64,000 nt of DNA, from the NCBI GenBank assembly GCA_029194665.1, contig JARFXO010000001.1:186001-250000 (forward strand), written 5' to 3'. Every line of letters begins with the position of its first letter. The first letter of the stretch is position 1. Position numbers and translations under genes: made by a program. This stretch comes from Nitrospira sp. Lineage in GTDB: Bacteria; Nitrospirota; Nitrospiria; Nitrospirales; Nitrospiraceae. The notes below the pieces were generated by a model that made no database searches, was not told the DNA's origin, and was given only the letters and a program-made list of their open reading frames with translations. This document shows positions 1-9,148 of the stretch, in pieces.

Positions 1-135
1 CCGGACTTGGCTCCGGGGCGGGGACTTCTCGTGTTTCCAAAGCGGGACGCATTACTGCAATCTCGGGAGGGATTGGTCCAAGCATGGAGAACCGCGCTTG
101 ATCGTCTCCACCTTCTTCGACCGAGGGCATATTGA
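1..135 (+). CDS. rnpA: Ribonuclease P protein component, C-terminal end (partial)
   Basis: The first 44 codons of frame 1 are open and end in TGA at 133-135. The translation runs [15 protein letters not shown] and then an amphipathic helix ending HLLRPRAY, which resembles the C-terminal strand-plus-helix of RnpA, the protein cofactor that helps the RNase P RNA process pre-tRNA 5' ends. The beginning lies outside the window. The position directly before yidD and yidC is the usual bacterial order (rpmH-rnpA-yidD-yidC), and this context carries most of the call because the visible piece is short. Confidence 0.75.
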   Translation, partial: PDLAPGRGLLVFPKRDALLQSREGLVQAWRTALDRLHLLRPRAY

Positions 136-136
136 G

Positions 137-346
137 ATGCAATCGTTGTGTTTGTGGCTTCTTCGGGGATACCGCATGGTGATTTCCCCTTTGTATGGTC
201 GCACATGCCGATTCGAACCCAGTTGTTCGCAATATGCCTCCGATGCCATCACCAAATACGGAGTGTTACCGGGTGTTGGATTAGCCATCCTCAGGCTTAT
301 GAAATGTCACCCCTTCCACCCCGGCGGAGAAGACCCGGTCAAGTAG
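137..346 (+). CDS. yidD: Membrane protein insertion efficiency factor YidD
   Basis: A 69-residue protein starting at ATG 137, one base after the rnpA stop. A TTG at 98 in the same frame would lengthen it but would sit inside rnpA, so ATG 137 is preferred. The family core is visible: [19 protein letters not shown], then [12 protein letters not shown] and, near the end, KCHPFHPGG. YidD is a small amphipathic membrane-associated protein thought to assist YidC/Sec-dependent insertion. It has three conserved cysteines here (in TCRF, SCSQY and KCHPF). Translation is probably coupled to rnpA upstream, and yidC follows after 37 bp. Confidence 0.93.
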   Translation: MQSLCLWLLRGYRMVISPLYGRTCRFEPSCSQYASDAITKYGVLPGVGLAILRLMKCHPFHPGGEDPVK

Positions 347-383
347 CGACTATTACTTCTTTTAGAGAAAGCATAGCGTCCTC

Positions 384-2090
384 ATGGAAAAGCGAGTCAT
401 CGTGTTTTTGGTACTCTCCCTTGCGATCATCTTTGGGTACGAGTACCTGCTCAAAGAGTTGGGTCTCATCCCTGAACCGACCATTTCGGAACCGGGCGAG
501 CCTTCCACGAACGATACGTCATCCCCTGGGAGGACTGGTCACGGAGCTCCAGCGTCAGGGGTGCCTGTGACTAAGGAGGCAGCCCCGGAAAAATCATCTG
601 CAAAATCAGCTGGTGGGGACGTGGGAGCTCAGGAGGCTCGTGGTGAACCTGTCGCAAGTGACTTTATCGAGGTGGAAACGGATCTGTATCGAGCTAAGTT
701 CACGAGCCGCGGTGCCGCGCTCATTAGCTGGGAACTCAAACGCTATCACAGCAGTTCTGATGGAAAGCCCGCGGTGCAACTCGTTCGACAAGGAGGCAAG
801 TTTGCCGAGCCCCTGACGGTGTCAACAGCGGATGCCTCTCATTCAAAGGAATTGAGCGACGGGATCTACAGAGTGGAAAAGGACTTTACGACTTTGGACC
901 AGGACCATCCCACAGGTCATATGACCTTTCATTACGATAATCCAGCGACCGGCGTACGCCTAGAAAAACAGCTGACCTTTCATGCTGGTAGGTATGTCGT
1001 GGATATCGCGTTGAAATCCAGTGGTCTTGCAGGAACGGTGACTGTCGGTTTGGGGACCAATTTTGGAATTGTGGATTGGGGAGAGGGGTTCATTGGATCG
1101 GTCGGAACGGCCTCGCTTATCGACGACAAGATTGAAACCGACGCGCCGGAATCCGAGACTGAGCGCAAGGGCTCCGTGAAATGGGTCTCGCTACAAGATA
1201 AATATTTCATTTCCGCGCTTATTCCCAAGACGACTGCGTCCGCTTTGCCCAGGAAACAAGGGGACAAGCTTGTTTCCACGGCGCTTCGATTGCCTGCGGA
1301 TTCATCAGGCGCGCCTCTCGCACTCCAGCTGTTCGCCGGTCCCAAGGAGTTTGACACGCTTCAAAATTTGCAAATTCGGCTCGAAGATACCATCGACTTT
1401 GGATGGTTTCTGTTCGGGAGCTGGGACATGGTACGGGCCGTGGCCAAGCCCATCTTCTATGTGCTGCGATATATCAATGATTATACTCATAATTATGGAC
1501 TCACGATCATCCTCCTGACAGTCATCATTAAGCTGTTGTTTGTTCCCCTGCAATACAAGAGCTACAAATCGATGAAACAGATGCAGGGCATTCAGCCACG
1601 GGTGGCGGCTGTCCAGGAAAAATTCAAAGACGATCGTGAACGGTTGAACAAGGAGCTGATCAAACTGTACCGAGACCACAAGGTTAATCCTGTCGGTGGC
1701 TGTCTCCCTATGATATTGCAGATGCCGGTGTTCGTATCCTTGTTCAATATTCTGTATATGACGATCGATTTACGCCAAGCGCCGTTAGGATTGTGGATTA
1801 GCGATCTGTCGGTTCAGGATCCCTACTATATTTTGCCTATCATCATGGGCATCAGCATGGTGGTCATGCAAAAGATCCAACCGACTACCATGGACCCGAC
1901 TCAGGCGAGAATCATGCTGATGCTTCCGGCCCTCATGACGTTCCTATTCATCAATTTTCCTGCCGGCCTCGTGCTGTATTGGTTGACCAATAACCTGCTC
2001 ACCATCGTGCAACAGTTCGTCACGGATCGGTTTTTCTTTCGAACGCCTGTCATAGTTCCTGCTACGGACGAACAAGGCGGCAAACCATGA
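384..2090 (+). CDS. yidC: Membrane protein insertase YidC
   Basis: A 568-residue protein of the Gram-negative YidC type. It has an N-terminal signal-anchor helix (about residues 5-22), a low-complexity Pro/Ser/Gly linker (about 30-90), a large periplasmic beta domain (about 95-340) and a C-terminal insertase core of five helices (about 350-550). The core contains the cytoplasmic hairpin KYKSYKSMKQMQ-like basic stretch and the segment VNPVGGCLPMILQMPVF, both typical of the family. The protein inserts and folds inner-membrane proteins alone or with SecYEG. The start ATG 384 follows yidD by 37 bp, so the two are likely co-transcribed. No jag/khpB gene follows; mnmE comes directly. Confidence 0.97.
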   Translation: MEKRVIVFLVLSLAIIFGYEYLLKELGLIPEPTISEPGEPSTNDTSSPGRTGHGAPASGVPVTKEAAPEKSSAKSAGGDVGAQEARGEPVASDFIEVETDLYRAKFTSRGAALISWELKRYHSSSDGKPAVQLVRQGGKFAEPLTVSTADASHSKELSDGIYRVEKDFTTLDQDHPTGHMTFHYDNPATGVRLEKQLTFHAGRYVVDIALKSSGLAGTVTVGLGTNFGIVDWGEGFIGSVGTASLIDDKIETDAPESETERKGSVKWVSLQDKYFISALIPKTTASALPRKQGDKLVSTALRLPADSSGAPLALQLFAGPKEFDTLQNLQIRLEDTIDFGWFLFGSWDMVRAVAKPIFYVLRYINDYTHNYGLTIILLTVIIKLLFVPLQYKSYKSMKQMQGIQPRVAAVQEKFKDDRERLNKELIKLYRDHKVNPVGGCLPMILQMPVFVSLFNILYMTIDLRQAPLGLWISDLSVQDPYYILPIIMGISMVVMQKIQPTTMDPTQARIMLMLPALMTFLFINFPAGLVLYWLTNNLLTIVQQFVTDRFFFRTPVIVPATDEQGGKP

Positions 2091-2141
2091 TGCTCAGTCG
2101 GTTGAGCTTGATGTGACTGACCCTCCCGAACCTGTGGGAAC

Positions 2142-3596
2142 ATGCCGGCCGTTGAAACGCCCGAGGATACGATTTGTGCCATCGCCACTCCTGTCGGGGA
2201 GGGAGGTATCGGTATCGTTCGGATAAGCGGGCCACATGCCGTTGATATAGCCGGACATGTTGTTCGGCTGCGCTCCAAGAGATCGCTTCTTTCGGTCGCT
2301 TCTCACCAACTGCACCTTGCCGATATTGTCTTACGGCTTGTTTCTTCAATCGACAACCGATCATTTTCCAAGGCCGGTTCGTTAACCGAGGAGATACTGG
2401 ACGAAGGCCTTGTAGTCTATATGAAGGCACCTCGGTCGTTTACTACGGAGGACGTGGTTGAGATTCATTGCCATGGAAGTGGATTAGTCCTGCAACGAGT
2501 CTGTGAGGCCTGCGTGGCTGCGGGCGCTCGTCTCGCACAGGCAGGAGAGTTTACCAAACGGGCCTTCTTGAAGGGTCGCCTAGATTTGTCCCAAGCTGAG
2601 GCAGTGCTGGACACCATCAGGGCCAAGTCCGAACTCGGGCTCAGATTGGCACAGCGCCAGCTCCGCGGCGAGCTCGCACAGGAAGTCCATAGACTGCGCA
2701 CCGGGCTTCTGGGCCTGCTGGCTCACCTAGAAGCAGGAATCGACTTTGCCGAGGAGGATATTGCCTTCGTTGGACGTGATGAGATGGCGGCCTCTCTCCG
2801 AGAGACCCTGGCTCAGGTTCGGCGAATGTTGGCGACCGCCGAGAGTGGACGCGTACTGCGTGACGGAGTCCGAGTGGTGATCACCGGGGAGCCGAACGTC
2901 GGCAAATCAAGTTTACTGAACAGTTTGCTCCGTGAAGACCGAGCTATTGTGACCGACATCCCCGGCACGACTCGAGACACGATCGAAGAATCGATCGTCT
3001 GGAACGGTCTGCGAGTGACCCTGATCGACACTGCCGGGTTGCGTGATACAGCTGACCTTGTCGAACTGGCCGGCATCCGTCGGTCCAAGGAAGCTCAGGA
3101 TCAGGCGGATAGCATCCTGCATGTCTTGGATGGCTCCCAACTTGTAGAAAAGCTGGAGCTCACGAATGTCTGTTCTCCGTCATCAGGTCAGGAACGTTTA
3201 TTCATCGTCAATAAAATCGATTTGATCGACGATGCCTCCGTACAATCGCTGTGTGACGTACTTCGAGCTCGAACAGGATGCAAGGTTCTTCCCATCTCCG
3301 TTCGCACGGGCGAGGGATTGGAGGCGTTGAAGACCGCTGTTCGCGGGCAGTTTGTGAAGCCGTCCTTCGAAGCGAGCGATGGTGTCGTCGTCACTCATGT
3401 TCGGCATCGGGTAGCGCTTGAGCAGGCCGAGACATCACTGCAAGAGTCACTGGTCTCGATCGAACGGGGCTTAGAGCCAGAGTTTGTGGCGGTCGATCTC
3501 CGGGGTGCAGCTGACGCGCTGGGCGAAATTGTCGGGGCAATTACCTCTGATGAAGTTCTGGACCGCATCTTTTCTGAATTTTGTATCGGTAAATAG
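2142..3596 (+). CDS. mnmE: tRNA uridine-5-carboxymethylaminomethyl(34) synthesis GTPase MnmE
   Basis: A 484-residue protein of normal MnmE length. The N-terminal tetrahydrofolate-binding domain (about 1-120) begins [19 protein letters not shown]. The helical domain surrounds an inserted G domain with a P-loop GEPNVGKSS (about 249-257), DIPGTTRD, the G3 motif DTAGLRD and the G4 motif NKIDL. The C-terminus is FCIGK, the invariant ending that carries the catalytic Cys. With MnmG, encoded 8 bp downstream, it modifies the wobble uridine of certain tRNAs. The tight spacing of mnmE and mnmG indicates one transcript. Confidence 0.98.
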   Translation: MPAVETPEDTICAIATPVGEGGIGIVRISGPHAVDIAGHVVRLRSKRSLLSVASHQLHLADIVLRLVSSIDNRSFSKAGSLTEEILDEGLVVYMKAPRSFTTEDVVEIHCHGSGLVLQRVCEACVAAGARLAQAGEFTKRAFLKGRLDLSQAEAVLDTIRAKSELGLRLAQRQLRGELAQEVHRLRTGLLGLLAHLEAGIDFAEEDIAFVGRDEMAASLRETLAQVRRMLATAESGRVLRDGVRVVITGEPNVGKSSLLNSLLREDRAIVTDIPGTTRDTIEESIVWNGLRVTLIDTAGLRDTADLVELAGIRRSKEAQDQADSILHVLDGSQLVEKLELTNVCSPSSGQERLFIVNKIDLIDDASVQSLCDVLRARTGCKVLPISVRTGEGLEALKTAVRGQFVKPSFEASDGVVVTHVRHRVALEQAETSLQESLVSIERGLEPEFVAVDLRGAADALGEIVGAITSDEVLDRIFSEFCIGK

Positions 3597-3604
3597 AGGA
3601 ACTG

Positions 3605-5497
3605 ATGGCCACTGCGTTTGACGTCATCGTCGTTGGAGGTGGGCATGCCGGCTGTGAAGCAGCGCTGGCTGCGGCGCGAATGGGTGCAAAGACTATGCTT
3701 TTGACGATGGAGCTAGATCGAATCGCGCAGATGTCATGCAATCCTGCGGTCGGGGGGATCGCCAAAGGGCACCTCGTGAAGGAGATTGATGCGCTCGGCG
3801 GTGAGATGGGGCGAAATACTGATCGCGCCGGGATTCAATTTAGATTCATCAACACAAGCAAAGGACCAGCGGTGCGGGCGTTGCGCGCGCAATGCGACAA
3901 AGCGATGTATCGCACTGCCATGCAGCAAACTCTCGCCTTGCAGGAGCACCTTACCCTGGCAGAAGGGGTGGTGGATCGACTGCTCGTAAGGGGAGGTGCG
4001 GTAACCGGGATCGTGACCGGCTCGGGTGAACGGATCGATGCGAAAGGAGTCATATTAACATCAGGTACATTCCTTAAGGGCCTTATCCATATAGGGCTGA
4101 ACCATTTTCCGGCCGGTCGCGCGGGAGAAGCTTCGGCTGAACACCTTTCGGACTGCATGCGAGACCTGGGATTTGAGATCGGGCGACTCAAGACGGGAAC
4201 TCCTCCCCGATTGGACAAGGCTACGATTGATTTTTCCGTGATGATTCCTCAACCAGGAGATACTCCTCCTCCTTCTTTTTCGTATCGCACCCAACGCATC
4301 ACCACGAGACAAGTTCTCTGTCACCTGACCTATACGAATCGAGAGACGCACGAGATCATCCAGAGAAATCTTGACCGCTCGCCGCTGTACAGCGGCGTCA
4401 TCGAATCTACCGGACCTCGGTACTGCCCTTCCATCGAGGATAAGGTCGTACGTTTTGCCGAGAGGGAGCGACACCAGGTTTTTATCGAACCTGAGGGCAT
4501 CGACTCGATTGAATTTTATCCGAACGGCATTTCAACCAGCCTGCCGGTTGACGTTCAGACGGCTATGCTCAAGACAATTCCTGGATTAGAACATGCCAAA
4601 ATACTCAAGCCTGGCTATGCCATTGAGTACGATTATTTTCCTCCTCGTCAACTCTACCGAACCCTCGAAACAAAACATGTTGCGGGCCTCTATCACGCCG
4701 GACAGATCAATGGGACCTCCGGGTATGAAGAGGCTGGGGCGCAGGGTTTAGTTGCTGGTATCAATGTCGTTCTGAAGTTGCAAGGGAGACCGCCTCTCAT
4801 TCTCGACCGATCTCAAGCCTATATCGGGGTACTCATCGACGATCTCATTACAAAAGATGCCTACGAACCTTATAGAATGTTTACATCAAGGGCAGAGTAT
4901 CGACTGCTCCTCCGTCACAACAACGCAGACCTTCGACTGATGCAGCTTGGATATGACGTTGGTCTGATTTCTGACGAAGCGCACCAGAGAGTTTTGCAAA
5001 AAAAACATCTGATCGAGAAAGAGATCGAACATCTGAATACAGCCAGGCCGCTGGTCACAGAGGAGATCCGGCTACAGACAAAAGACACGTATCTTGACAA
5101 CGTCTCGCCTGCCATGACCATGGCACAGCTTCTTCGTCGGCAGGAATCAAGCTATCGAGAACTTTTAAGTGTTTTCGGCATGCCGTTCATTCAGGAAAAT
5201 GAAATTGCCGAAGAGGTAGAACTCCAGATCAAGTATGAGGGTTATGTACGTCGACAAATCCAACAAGTTGATAAATTTAAGAAACTTGAGCAAAGATTAA
5301 TTCCTCACACGTTCAATTACAACATGGTTTCAGGGTTTTCCAGGGAAGTTCGTGAGAAGTTCAATAGAGTAAGACCTGAGACGGTAGGCCAGGCATCGAG
5401 AATATCAGGCGTGACTCCTGCTGCCATATCTTTGCTAGTAGTTGCAATAGAAAGGAGTCGTCGGCAGCTTCATTCTGCCAGACAAATAGTGTCGTAA
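3605..5497 (+). CDS. mnmG: tRNA uridine-5-carboxymethylaminomethyl(34) synthesis enzyme MnmG
   Basis: A 630-residue FAD-dependent enzyme that works with MnmE. The N-terminal dinucleotide-binding motif [19 protein letters not shown] is near residues 9-27. It is followed by [23 protein letters not shown], a family signature. Further marks are [21 protein letters not shown] and, in the FAD domain, [17 protein letters not shown](A/G)AQG. The C-terminal helical domain that binds MnmE and tRNA ends near 625. The start ATG 3605 has a short upstream GAGGAACTG stretch that can act as ribosome binding site. It is the last gene before the first parS site. Confidence 0.98.
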   Translation: MATAFDVIVVGGGHAGCEAALAAARMGAKTMLLTMELDRIAQMSCNPAVGGIAKGHLVKEIDALGGEMGRNTDRAGIQFRFINTSKGPAVRALRAQCDKAMYRTAMQQTLALQEHLTLAEGVVDRLLVRGGAVTGIVTGSGERIDAKGVILTSGTFLKGLIHIGLNHFPAGRAGEASAEHLSDCMRDLGFEIGRLKTGTPPRLDKATIDFSVMIPQPGDTPPPSFSYRTQRITTRQVLCHLTYTNRETHEIIQRNLDRSPLYSGVIESTGPRYCPSIEDKVVRFAERERHQVFIEPEGIDSIEFYPNGISTSLPVDVQTAMLKTIPGLEHAKILKPGYAIEYDYFPPRQLYRTLETKHVAGLYHAGQINGTSGYEEAGAQGLVAGINVVLKLQGRPPLILDRSQAYIGVLIDDLITKDAYEPYRMFTSRAEYRLLLRHNNADLRLMQLGYDVGLISDEAHQRVLQKKHLIEKEIEHLNTARPLVTEEIRLQTKDTYLDNVSPAMTMAQLLRRQESSYRELLSVFGMPFIQENEIAEEVELQIKYEGYVRRQIQQVDKFKKLEQRLIPHTFNYNMVSGFSREVREKFNRVRPETVGQASRISGVTPAAISLLVVAIERSRRQLHSARQIVS

Positions 5498-5549
5498 TAT
5501 TTTATTGGACCCAACCTTCCCTATTGACCTCACTCCCACATCAGCGTAA

Positions 5550-6224
5550 TTGTTCCACGTGGAACAAACGAGTTCACCTTCCTTGCTGCTGCAGACAAGC
5601 TCGAACGAAATGGGCGTTTCACTTAGCGCTAAGCAGGTGCAGCAGTTTATGGTGTATCTTGACCAGCTTCGACTTTGGAATCAATCATTCAATCTCACAG
5701 GCCTTACCCTAGACGATGAGATCATCGTCAAGCACTTTGTGGATTCTCTTGTCGCACTGAAAGCCGACAATATTGGGGTTGGAGCCAAACTGCTCGATAT
5801 CGGTACGGGCGCTGGATTTCCAGGAATTCCTTTAAAGATTGCGAGACTTGATCTGGCTATTACCCTTGTTGAGCCGACGAGGAAGAAGTCCTCCTTCCTT
5901 CACTTCATCGTAGGTCGCCTTCGGCTTGAAAACGTCGACATATTCGACGGAACCCTAGACAGATTCCTTAACGAACATCTGTCCCATGGATCGTTTGATT
6001 ACCTGACAACCCGCGCGTTGAAACATGAATTGATTTTACGAAATGGCACAAAACTTCTTCGCCAGGGTGGAAAGGCCATTCTCTATTCGTCACAACCGAT
6101 TGATCGTTCGTACTTTTCTTCCAGCTGGTTATTGGAAAGCGAATACACGTTCCAACTTCAGAGAGGATATGGACAAAGGGTGATTTCCATTGTTACACCC
6201 TCATCCCAAATCAACCGTTCGTAA
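5550..6224 (+). CDS. rsmG: 16S rRNA (guanine(527)-N(7))-methyltransferase RsmG
   Basis: A 204-224 residue SAM-dependent methyltransferase that makes m7G527 in 16S rRNA. The SAM site reads LLDIGTGAGFPGIPLKI, followed by TLVEPTRKKSSFLHFIV, both typical of RsmG, and WNQSFNLTG near the N-terminus is a family mark. The start is uncertain. The longest version begins at TTG 5550, whose next codons lie inside parS and give the peptide FHVEQ. The first ATG is at 5610, but family members usually have 12-15 residues before the GVSLS segment that follows it, which argues for a non-ATG start upstream (TTG 5550, GTG 5559 or TTG 5583). No strong ribosome binding site decides this. The stop TAA at 6222-6224 abuts parS site 2. 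Confidence 0.93.
   Translation: MFHVEQTSSPSLLLQTSSNEMGVSLSAKQVQQFMVYLDQLRLWNQSFNLTGLTLDDEIIVKHFVDSLVALKADNIGVGAKLLDIGTGAGFPGIPLKIARLDLAITLVEPTRKKSSFLHFIVGRLRLENVDIFDGTLDRFLNEHLSHGSFDYLTTRALKHELILRNGTKLLRQGGKAILYSSQPIDRSYFSSSWLLESEYTFQLQRGYGQRVISIVTPSSQINRS
5551..5566. promoter_or_regulatory. parS: parS centromere site 1
   Basis: A perfect 16-bp palindrome, TGTTCCACGTGGAACA. It matches the ParB-binding consensus of many bacteria, a close variant of the Bacillus TGTTTCACGTGAAACA. It lies just upstream of, or overlapping, the 5' end of rsmG and about 700 bp before parA. An identical copy lies at 6225-6240. ParB (7017-7865) is expected to nucleate here, spread along DNA and be acted on by ParA. 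The identity call rests on the sequence match and on the par genes next to it. Confidence 0.95.
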
Positions 6225-6240
6225 TGTTCCACGTGGAACA
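6225..6240. promoter_or_regulatory. parS: parS centromere site 2
   Basis: A second perfect TGTTCCACGTGGAACA, identical to the copy at 5551-5566 and 674 bp away. It begins on the base after the rsmG stop and lies 22 bp before the parA start. ParB bound here could both organise the origin region and occlude the parA promoter or leader. That regulatory role is inference from position. Confidence 0.95.
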
Positions 6241-6262
6241 AGTCTGGTGTAGGAGTTCTTCG

Positions 6263-7039
6263 ATGGGAAAGGTGGTTGCGGTCGCGAATCAAAAAGGCGG
6301 TGTCGGCAAGACCACTACGGCTATAAATCTTTCGTCCGCCATTGCGTTAGAAGGAAAATCCGTATTGCTTATCGATATGGACCCACAAGGAAACGCGACG
6401 AGTGGGTTAGGCATTGACCACGAGTCCTTGAAGAACACAACTTACAGTTGCCTTGTTAAACACAGTACAATTCAAGAATCTTCAACTCAGACATCGGTTC
6501 CTGGACTGTTTATCTTGCCGACAAACTCGGATCTTGCGGGAGCTGAAGTTGAGCTCGTTAATACTGAAGGGCGTGAGGGTCATCTCAGAAACATCATCAG
6601 CGAGATCAAGGAGACGTACGACTTTGTCTTTCTAGATTGCCCTCCAGCTCTTGGAATTCTCACCATCAACGCCCTTACCGCCGCGGATTCGGTGCTCATT
6701 CCAGTCCAGTGCGAATATTACGCGATGGAAGGTCTCACTAGACTCATCGGGAGCATCGAACTTGTCCGCCAATCGTTTAATTCAAACCTCGACCTGGAGG
6801 GCATTGTTCTGACGATGTTTGATTCGCGCAATACCTTATCCAGACAAGTTGTCGAACAAATTCGATCCCACTTCGTCGATAAGGTCTATCAAGCCGTCAT
6901 CCCGCGCAATGTCTCACTCGCAGAAGCTCCGAGTTACGGTCGGCCTGGAGTTTTGTACAACGTGGCATCCGCCGGCTCACAAGCATACGTATATCTAGCT
7001 AAGGAGTTTGTAGGCCATGGAAAAAAAAGCTCTCGGTAA
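6263..7039 (+). CDS. parA: Chromosome partitioning ATPase ParA (Soj)
   Basis: A 258-residue Walker-type ATPase. The start ATG 6263 is preferred because AGGAG at 6251-6255 sits 7 bases upstream. A longer frame from ATG 6224 would read through parS and gives a spurious FHVEQ leader. The deviant Walker A motif KGGVGKTT is at residues 11-18, with the signature lysine at 11. Walker A' LLIDMDPQGNATSGL and Walker B FLDCPPALG follow. The C-terminal VIPRNVSLAEAPSYG matches the family. ParA binds DNA non-specifically in its ATP form and drives ParB-parS complexes apart. Its 3' end overlaps parB by 23 bp. Confidence 0.97.
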   Translation: MGKVVAVANQKGGVGKTTTAINLSSAIALEGKSVLLIDMDPQGNATSGLGIDHESLKNTTYSCLVKHSTIQESSTQTSVPGLFILPTNSDLAGAEVELVNTEGREGHLRNIISEIKETYDFVFLDCPPALGILTINALTAADSVLIPVQCEYYAMEGLTRLIGSIELVRQSFNSNLDLEGIVLTMFDSRNTLSRQVVEQIRSHFVDKVYQAVIPRNVSLAEAPSYGRPGVLYNVASAGSQAYVYLAKEFVGHGKKSSR

Positions 7040-7865
7040 AGGACTCGGCGCCCTCCTCCCATCCTCCAAAACGACCCAGCCAACGGAACCAACCGATGTC
7101 CAGCGAGTCCGGATCGAGAACATTGTGCCAAACCGCTATCAACCGCGGCACACCTTTCCCCAGGAAGAACTTGCTGAACTGGCGGCGTCCATCAAAGAGA
7201 GCGGGGTTCTTCAGCCGATTATCGTTCGCCGCAAGGGTGACGGCATTTACGAATTGATCGCGGGAGAACGCCGATGGCGAGCGTCGAAGGAGGCCGGTCT
7301 TGAGACCATCCCCGTCGTCATTCGCAATTGCGGTGATCAAGAATCCCTCTTCCTGGCGTTAGTTGAGAATATCCAACGAGAAGACTTGAATCCGATGGAG
7401 ACCGCGCGGGCGTATTGTCGCATGATGAACGAATTCGGTCTTACGCAAGACGCGATTGCCGTAAAAGTCGGACGCGATCGTTCCTCTGTCGCAAACTTCG
7501 TTCGACTGGTCCATCTTCACCCTGAAGTGCAGGAGCTCGTGGAAGGGGGAACACTGACAACCGGGCATGCGAAAGCACTGCTCGGCCTCCAATCCACGGA
7601 TGAGCAGCTCAGAGTCGGCAAAATGGTGGCCGCAGGCACTCTTTCTGTCAGAGAAACAGAAAAGCTCGTGGAACTTTCCCTTGCAGGAAAGCATCGGCAG
7701 CCAAAGAGTCCCCGCAGTTCCCCCTGGGCTGATCTCGAAGCCAGACTACAGAAACGCCTCGGCACGAAAGTGACGATCCACTCCCACAAGCAAGGAGGCA
7801 AAGTCGTCATTCATTATTTTTCCCCCAACGAACTCGATGGAGTTATGGAGACCCTCCTGAGTTAA
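7017..7865 (+). CDS. parB: Chromosome partitioning protein ParB (Spo0J)
   Basis: A 282-residue ParB. The N-terminal tail ALGKGLGALLP (residues 5-15) is the ParA-stimulating motif common to chromosomal ParBs. The CTP-binding core has YQPR (41-44) and GERRWR (83-88). A helix-turn-helix for parS recognition lies around AIAVKVGRDRSSVANFVRL. The C-terminal dimerisation segment ends at residue 282. The start ATG 7017 lies inside the parA 3' end, indicating translational coupling. Two matching parS sites are present 0.8 and 1.5 kb upstream. Confidence 0.97.
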   Translation: MEKKALGKGLGALLPSSKTTQPTEPTDVQRVRIENIVPNRYQPRHTFPQEELAELAASIKESGVLQPIIVRRKGDGIYELIAGERRWRASKEAGLETIPVVIRNCGDQESLFLALVENIQREDLNPMETARAYCRMMNEFGLTQDAIAVKVGRDRSSVANFVRLVHLHPEVQELVEGGTLTTGHAKALLGLQSTDEQLRVGKMVAAGTLSVRETEKLVELSLAGKHRQPKSPRSSPWADLEARLQKRLGTKVTIHSHKQGGKVVIHYFSPNELDGVMETLLS

Positions 7866-8037
7866 CCCTCGTCTTGGCCTCGGTGACGCGGGCTCGCCGA
7901 AAAAGCTGATCTTGTTGCCTTTTCAGAATATGGACGCTAAATATCTCAGCGGAACCGACCGATATGTTCCCTAAGGATAAGGGCTCCGCGGTTCAGTAGG
8001 GCCGGGGTCTCCCAAACATGTGAGAGGAGGGGCGAGC

Positions 8038-8532
8038 ATGTGGAAGGACAAACAAGACGGTAGGCGTGCCGATGACGTCGAAAGCGAGAGCAATGGGTCA
8101 GGTCTGGAGTCGACGCGACAGGACACTGGGCAAGATGTCAGTGCTTTTGTCGGGAAAGGTGTGGTGTTTAAGGGGACCATCACCTACAACGGGACCGTGC
8201 GGATCGATGGGACGCTCGAGGGGGAAATCCACACCGATGGCATCCTGTTGGTTGGCGAAGAGGCTGTCATTACGGCAAAAGTTACGGCCGGCACCATCGT
8301 CTGTAAGGGGAAGATTACAGGGGATATTCATGCCAAAGACAAGATGAAGTTGCGAGCTCCCGCGATCATCGACGGCGGAGTCACCACACCCGTTCTCTCC
8401 ATCGAAGAAGGGGTCCACTTTAATGGCACTTTAGAGATGGGACAAGCCGCTCCTCAATACCAACGTGAAGCCACCCCCCTTCACTCCATCGGCCTTTCAG
8501 CTGAGCCAGCCATCCGGAGGGTCTCCGCCTAA
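8038..8532 (+). CDS. Bactofilin family cytoskeletal protein (copy 1)
   Basis: A 164-residue protein. The start ATG 8038 is chosen because AGGAGG (8025-8030) sits 7 bases upstream. An in-frame GTG at 8020 would include this ribosome binding site. The core (about residues 36-135) is the bactofilin/DUF583 right-handed beta-helix: FVGKGVVFKGTITYNGTVRI, then repeating GxxxG turns such as DGTLEGEIHTDGILLVGEEA. Disordered N- and C-terminal tails flank it, as in other bactofilins. These proteins polymerise without nucleotide and scaffold shape or envelope enzymes. A second bactofilin gene follows 133 bp later. Confidence 0.93.
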   Translation: MWKDKQDGRRADDVESESNGSGLESTRQDTGQDVSAFVGKGVVFKGTITYNGTVRIDGTLEGEIHTDGILLVGEEAVITAKVTAGTIVCKGKITGDIHAKDKMKLRAPAIIDGGVTTPVLSIEEGVHFNGTLEMGQAAPQYQREATPLHSIGLSAEPAIRRVSA

Positions 8533-8665
8533 TCATGTGGTACACTCGGCAACAAGACGACAAAGAGAGGATGCACCATCTCACCGAACGAATTTCCTCT
8601 CCTGTCAGACCTCATTTGAGGGCAGTGCACTCGTCGGTTAGCGTCACAAGGAGCGAAGAAAGTTG

Positions 8666-9112
8666 ATGTGGGCTCTAGGCGATAAAGGTGTTCAAGAATC
8701 GAGCAACACCGATAATTTTACGTTTCTTGGGAAAGGAGTCGATTTCAAAGGCGTTCTCAATTTTGATGGGACCATCCGCATCGACGGCCGCGTTGAAGGC
8801 GAGGTCCACACCACCGGGACTCTCATTATCGGAGAACAAGCGGTTATTAAAGGAATTCTTTCGGTAGGCACCCTGATGACCAGCGGAAAGATCAACGGCA
8901 CGGTGACAGCGACCGACAAAATTCAAATTCTTAAACCAGGCATTCTCATTGGCGATCTTCGCACACCGGGCATTTCCATTGAGGATGGCGCTCATTTCCA
9001 TGGCATGTGTGACATGGGGGCCAACAAGTGGACCGATGAACACCCATCATCCCTCAAGAACGTTCACGATTTGGCATCCCATCGAGCCAAAGCGCAGGCG
9101 GTAGACCTCTAG
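8666..9112 (+). CDS. Bactofilin family cytoskeletal protein (copy 2)
   Basis: A 148-residue paralogue of the preceding gene. The shared core is FLGKGVDFKGVLNFDGTIRI, then DGRVEGEVHTTGTLIIGEQA and KINGTVTATDKIQ. The tails differ from copy 1. AGGAG at 8649-8653 serves either ATG 8666 (12-base spacing) or the preceding TTG 8663 (9 bases), so the start is uncertain by one codon. Side-by-side bactofilins often copolymerise; that they do so here is inference. mnmA follows 36 bp downstream. Confidence 0.92.
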   Translation: MWALGDKGVQESSNTDNFTFLGKGVDFKGVLNFDGTIRIDGRVEGEVHTTGTLIIGEQAVIKGILSVGTLMTSGKINGTVTATDKIQILKPGILIGDLRTPGISIEDGAHFHGMCDMGANKWTDEHPSSLKNVHDLASHRAKAQAVDL

Positions 9113-9148
9113 CCCTTTAGTGACTCCTCCCAGTACAATGCTGTGCCA

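Noticed and set aside
1..7865. Chromosome replication origin inside the window
   Set aside because: The rnpA-parB order is origin-proximal, but no cluster of DnaA boxes or AT-rich unwinding element was seen; oriC is probably nearby, outside the window.
7866..8037. Riboswitch upstream of the first bactofilin
   Set aside because: Some stem-like pieces are visible, but I could not match the conserved core of any riboswitch class.
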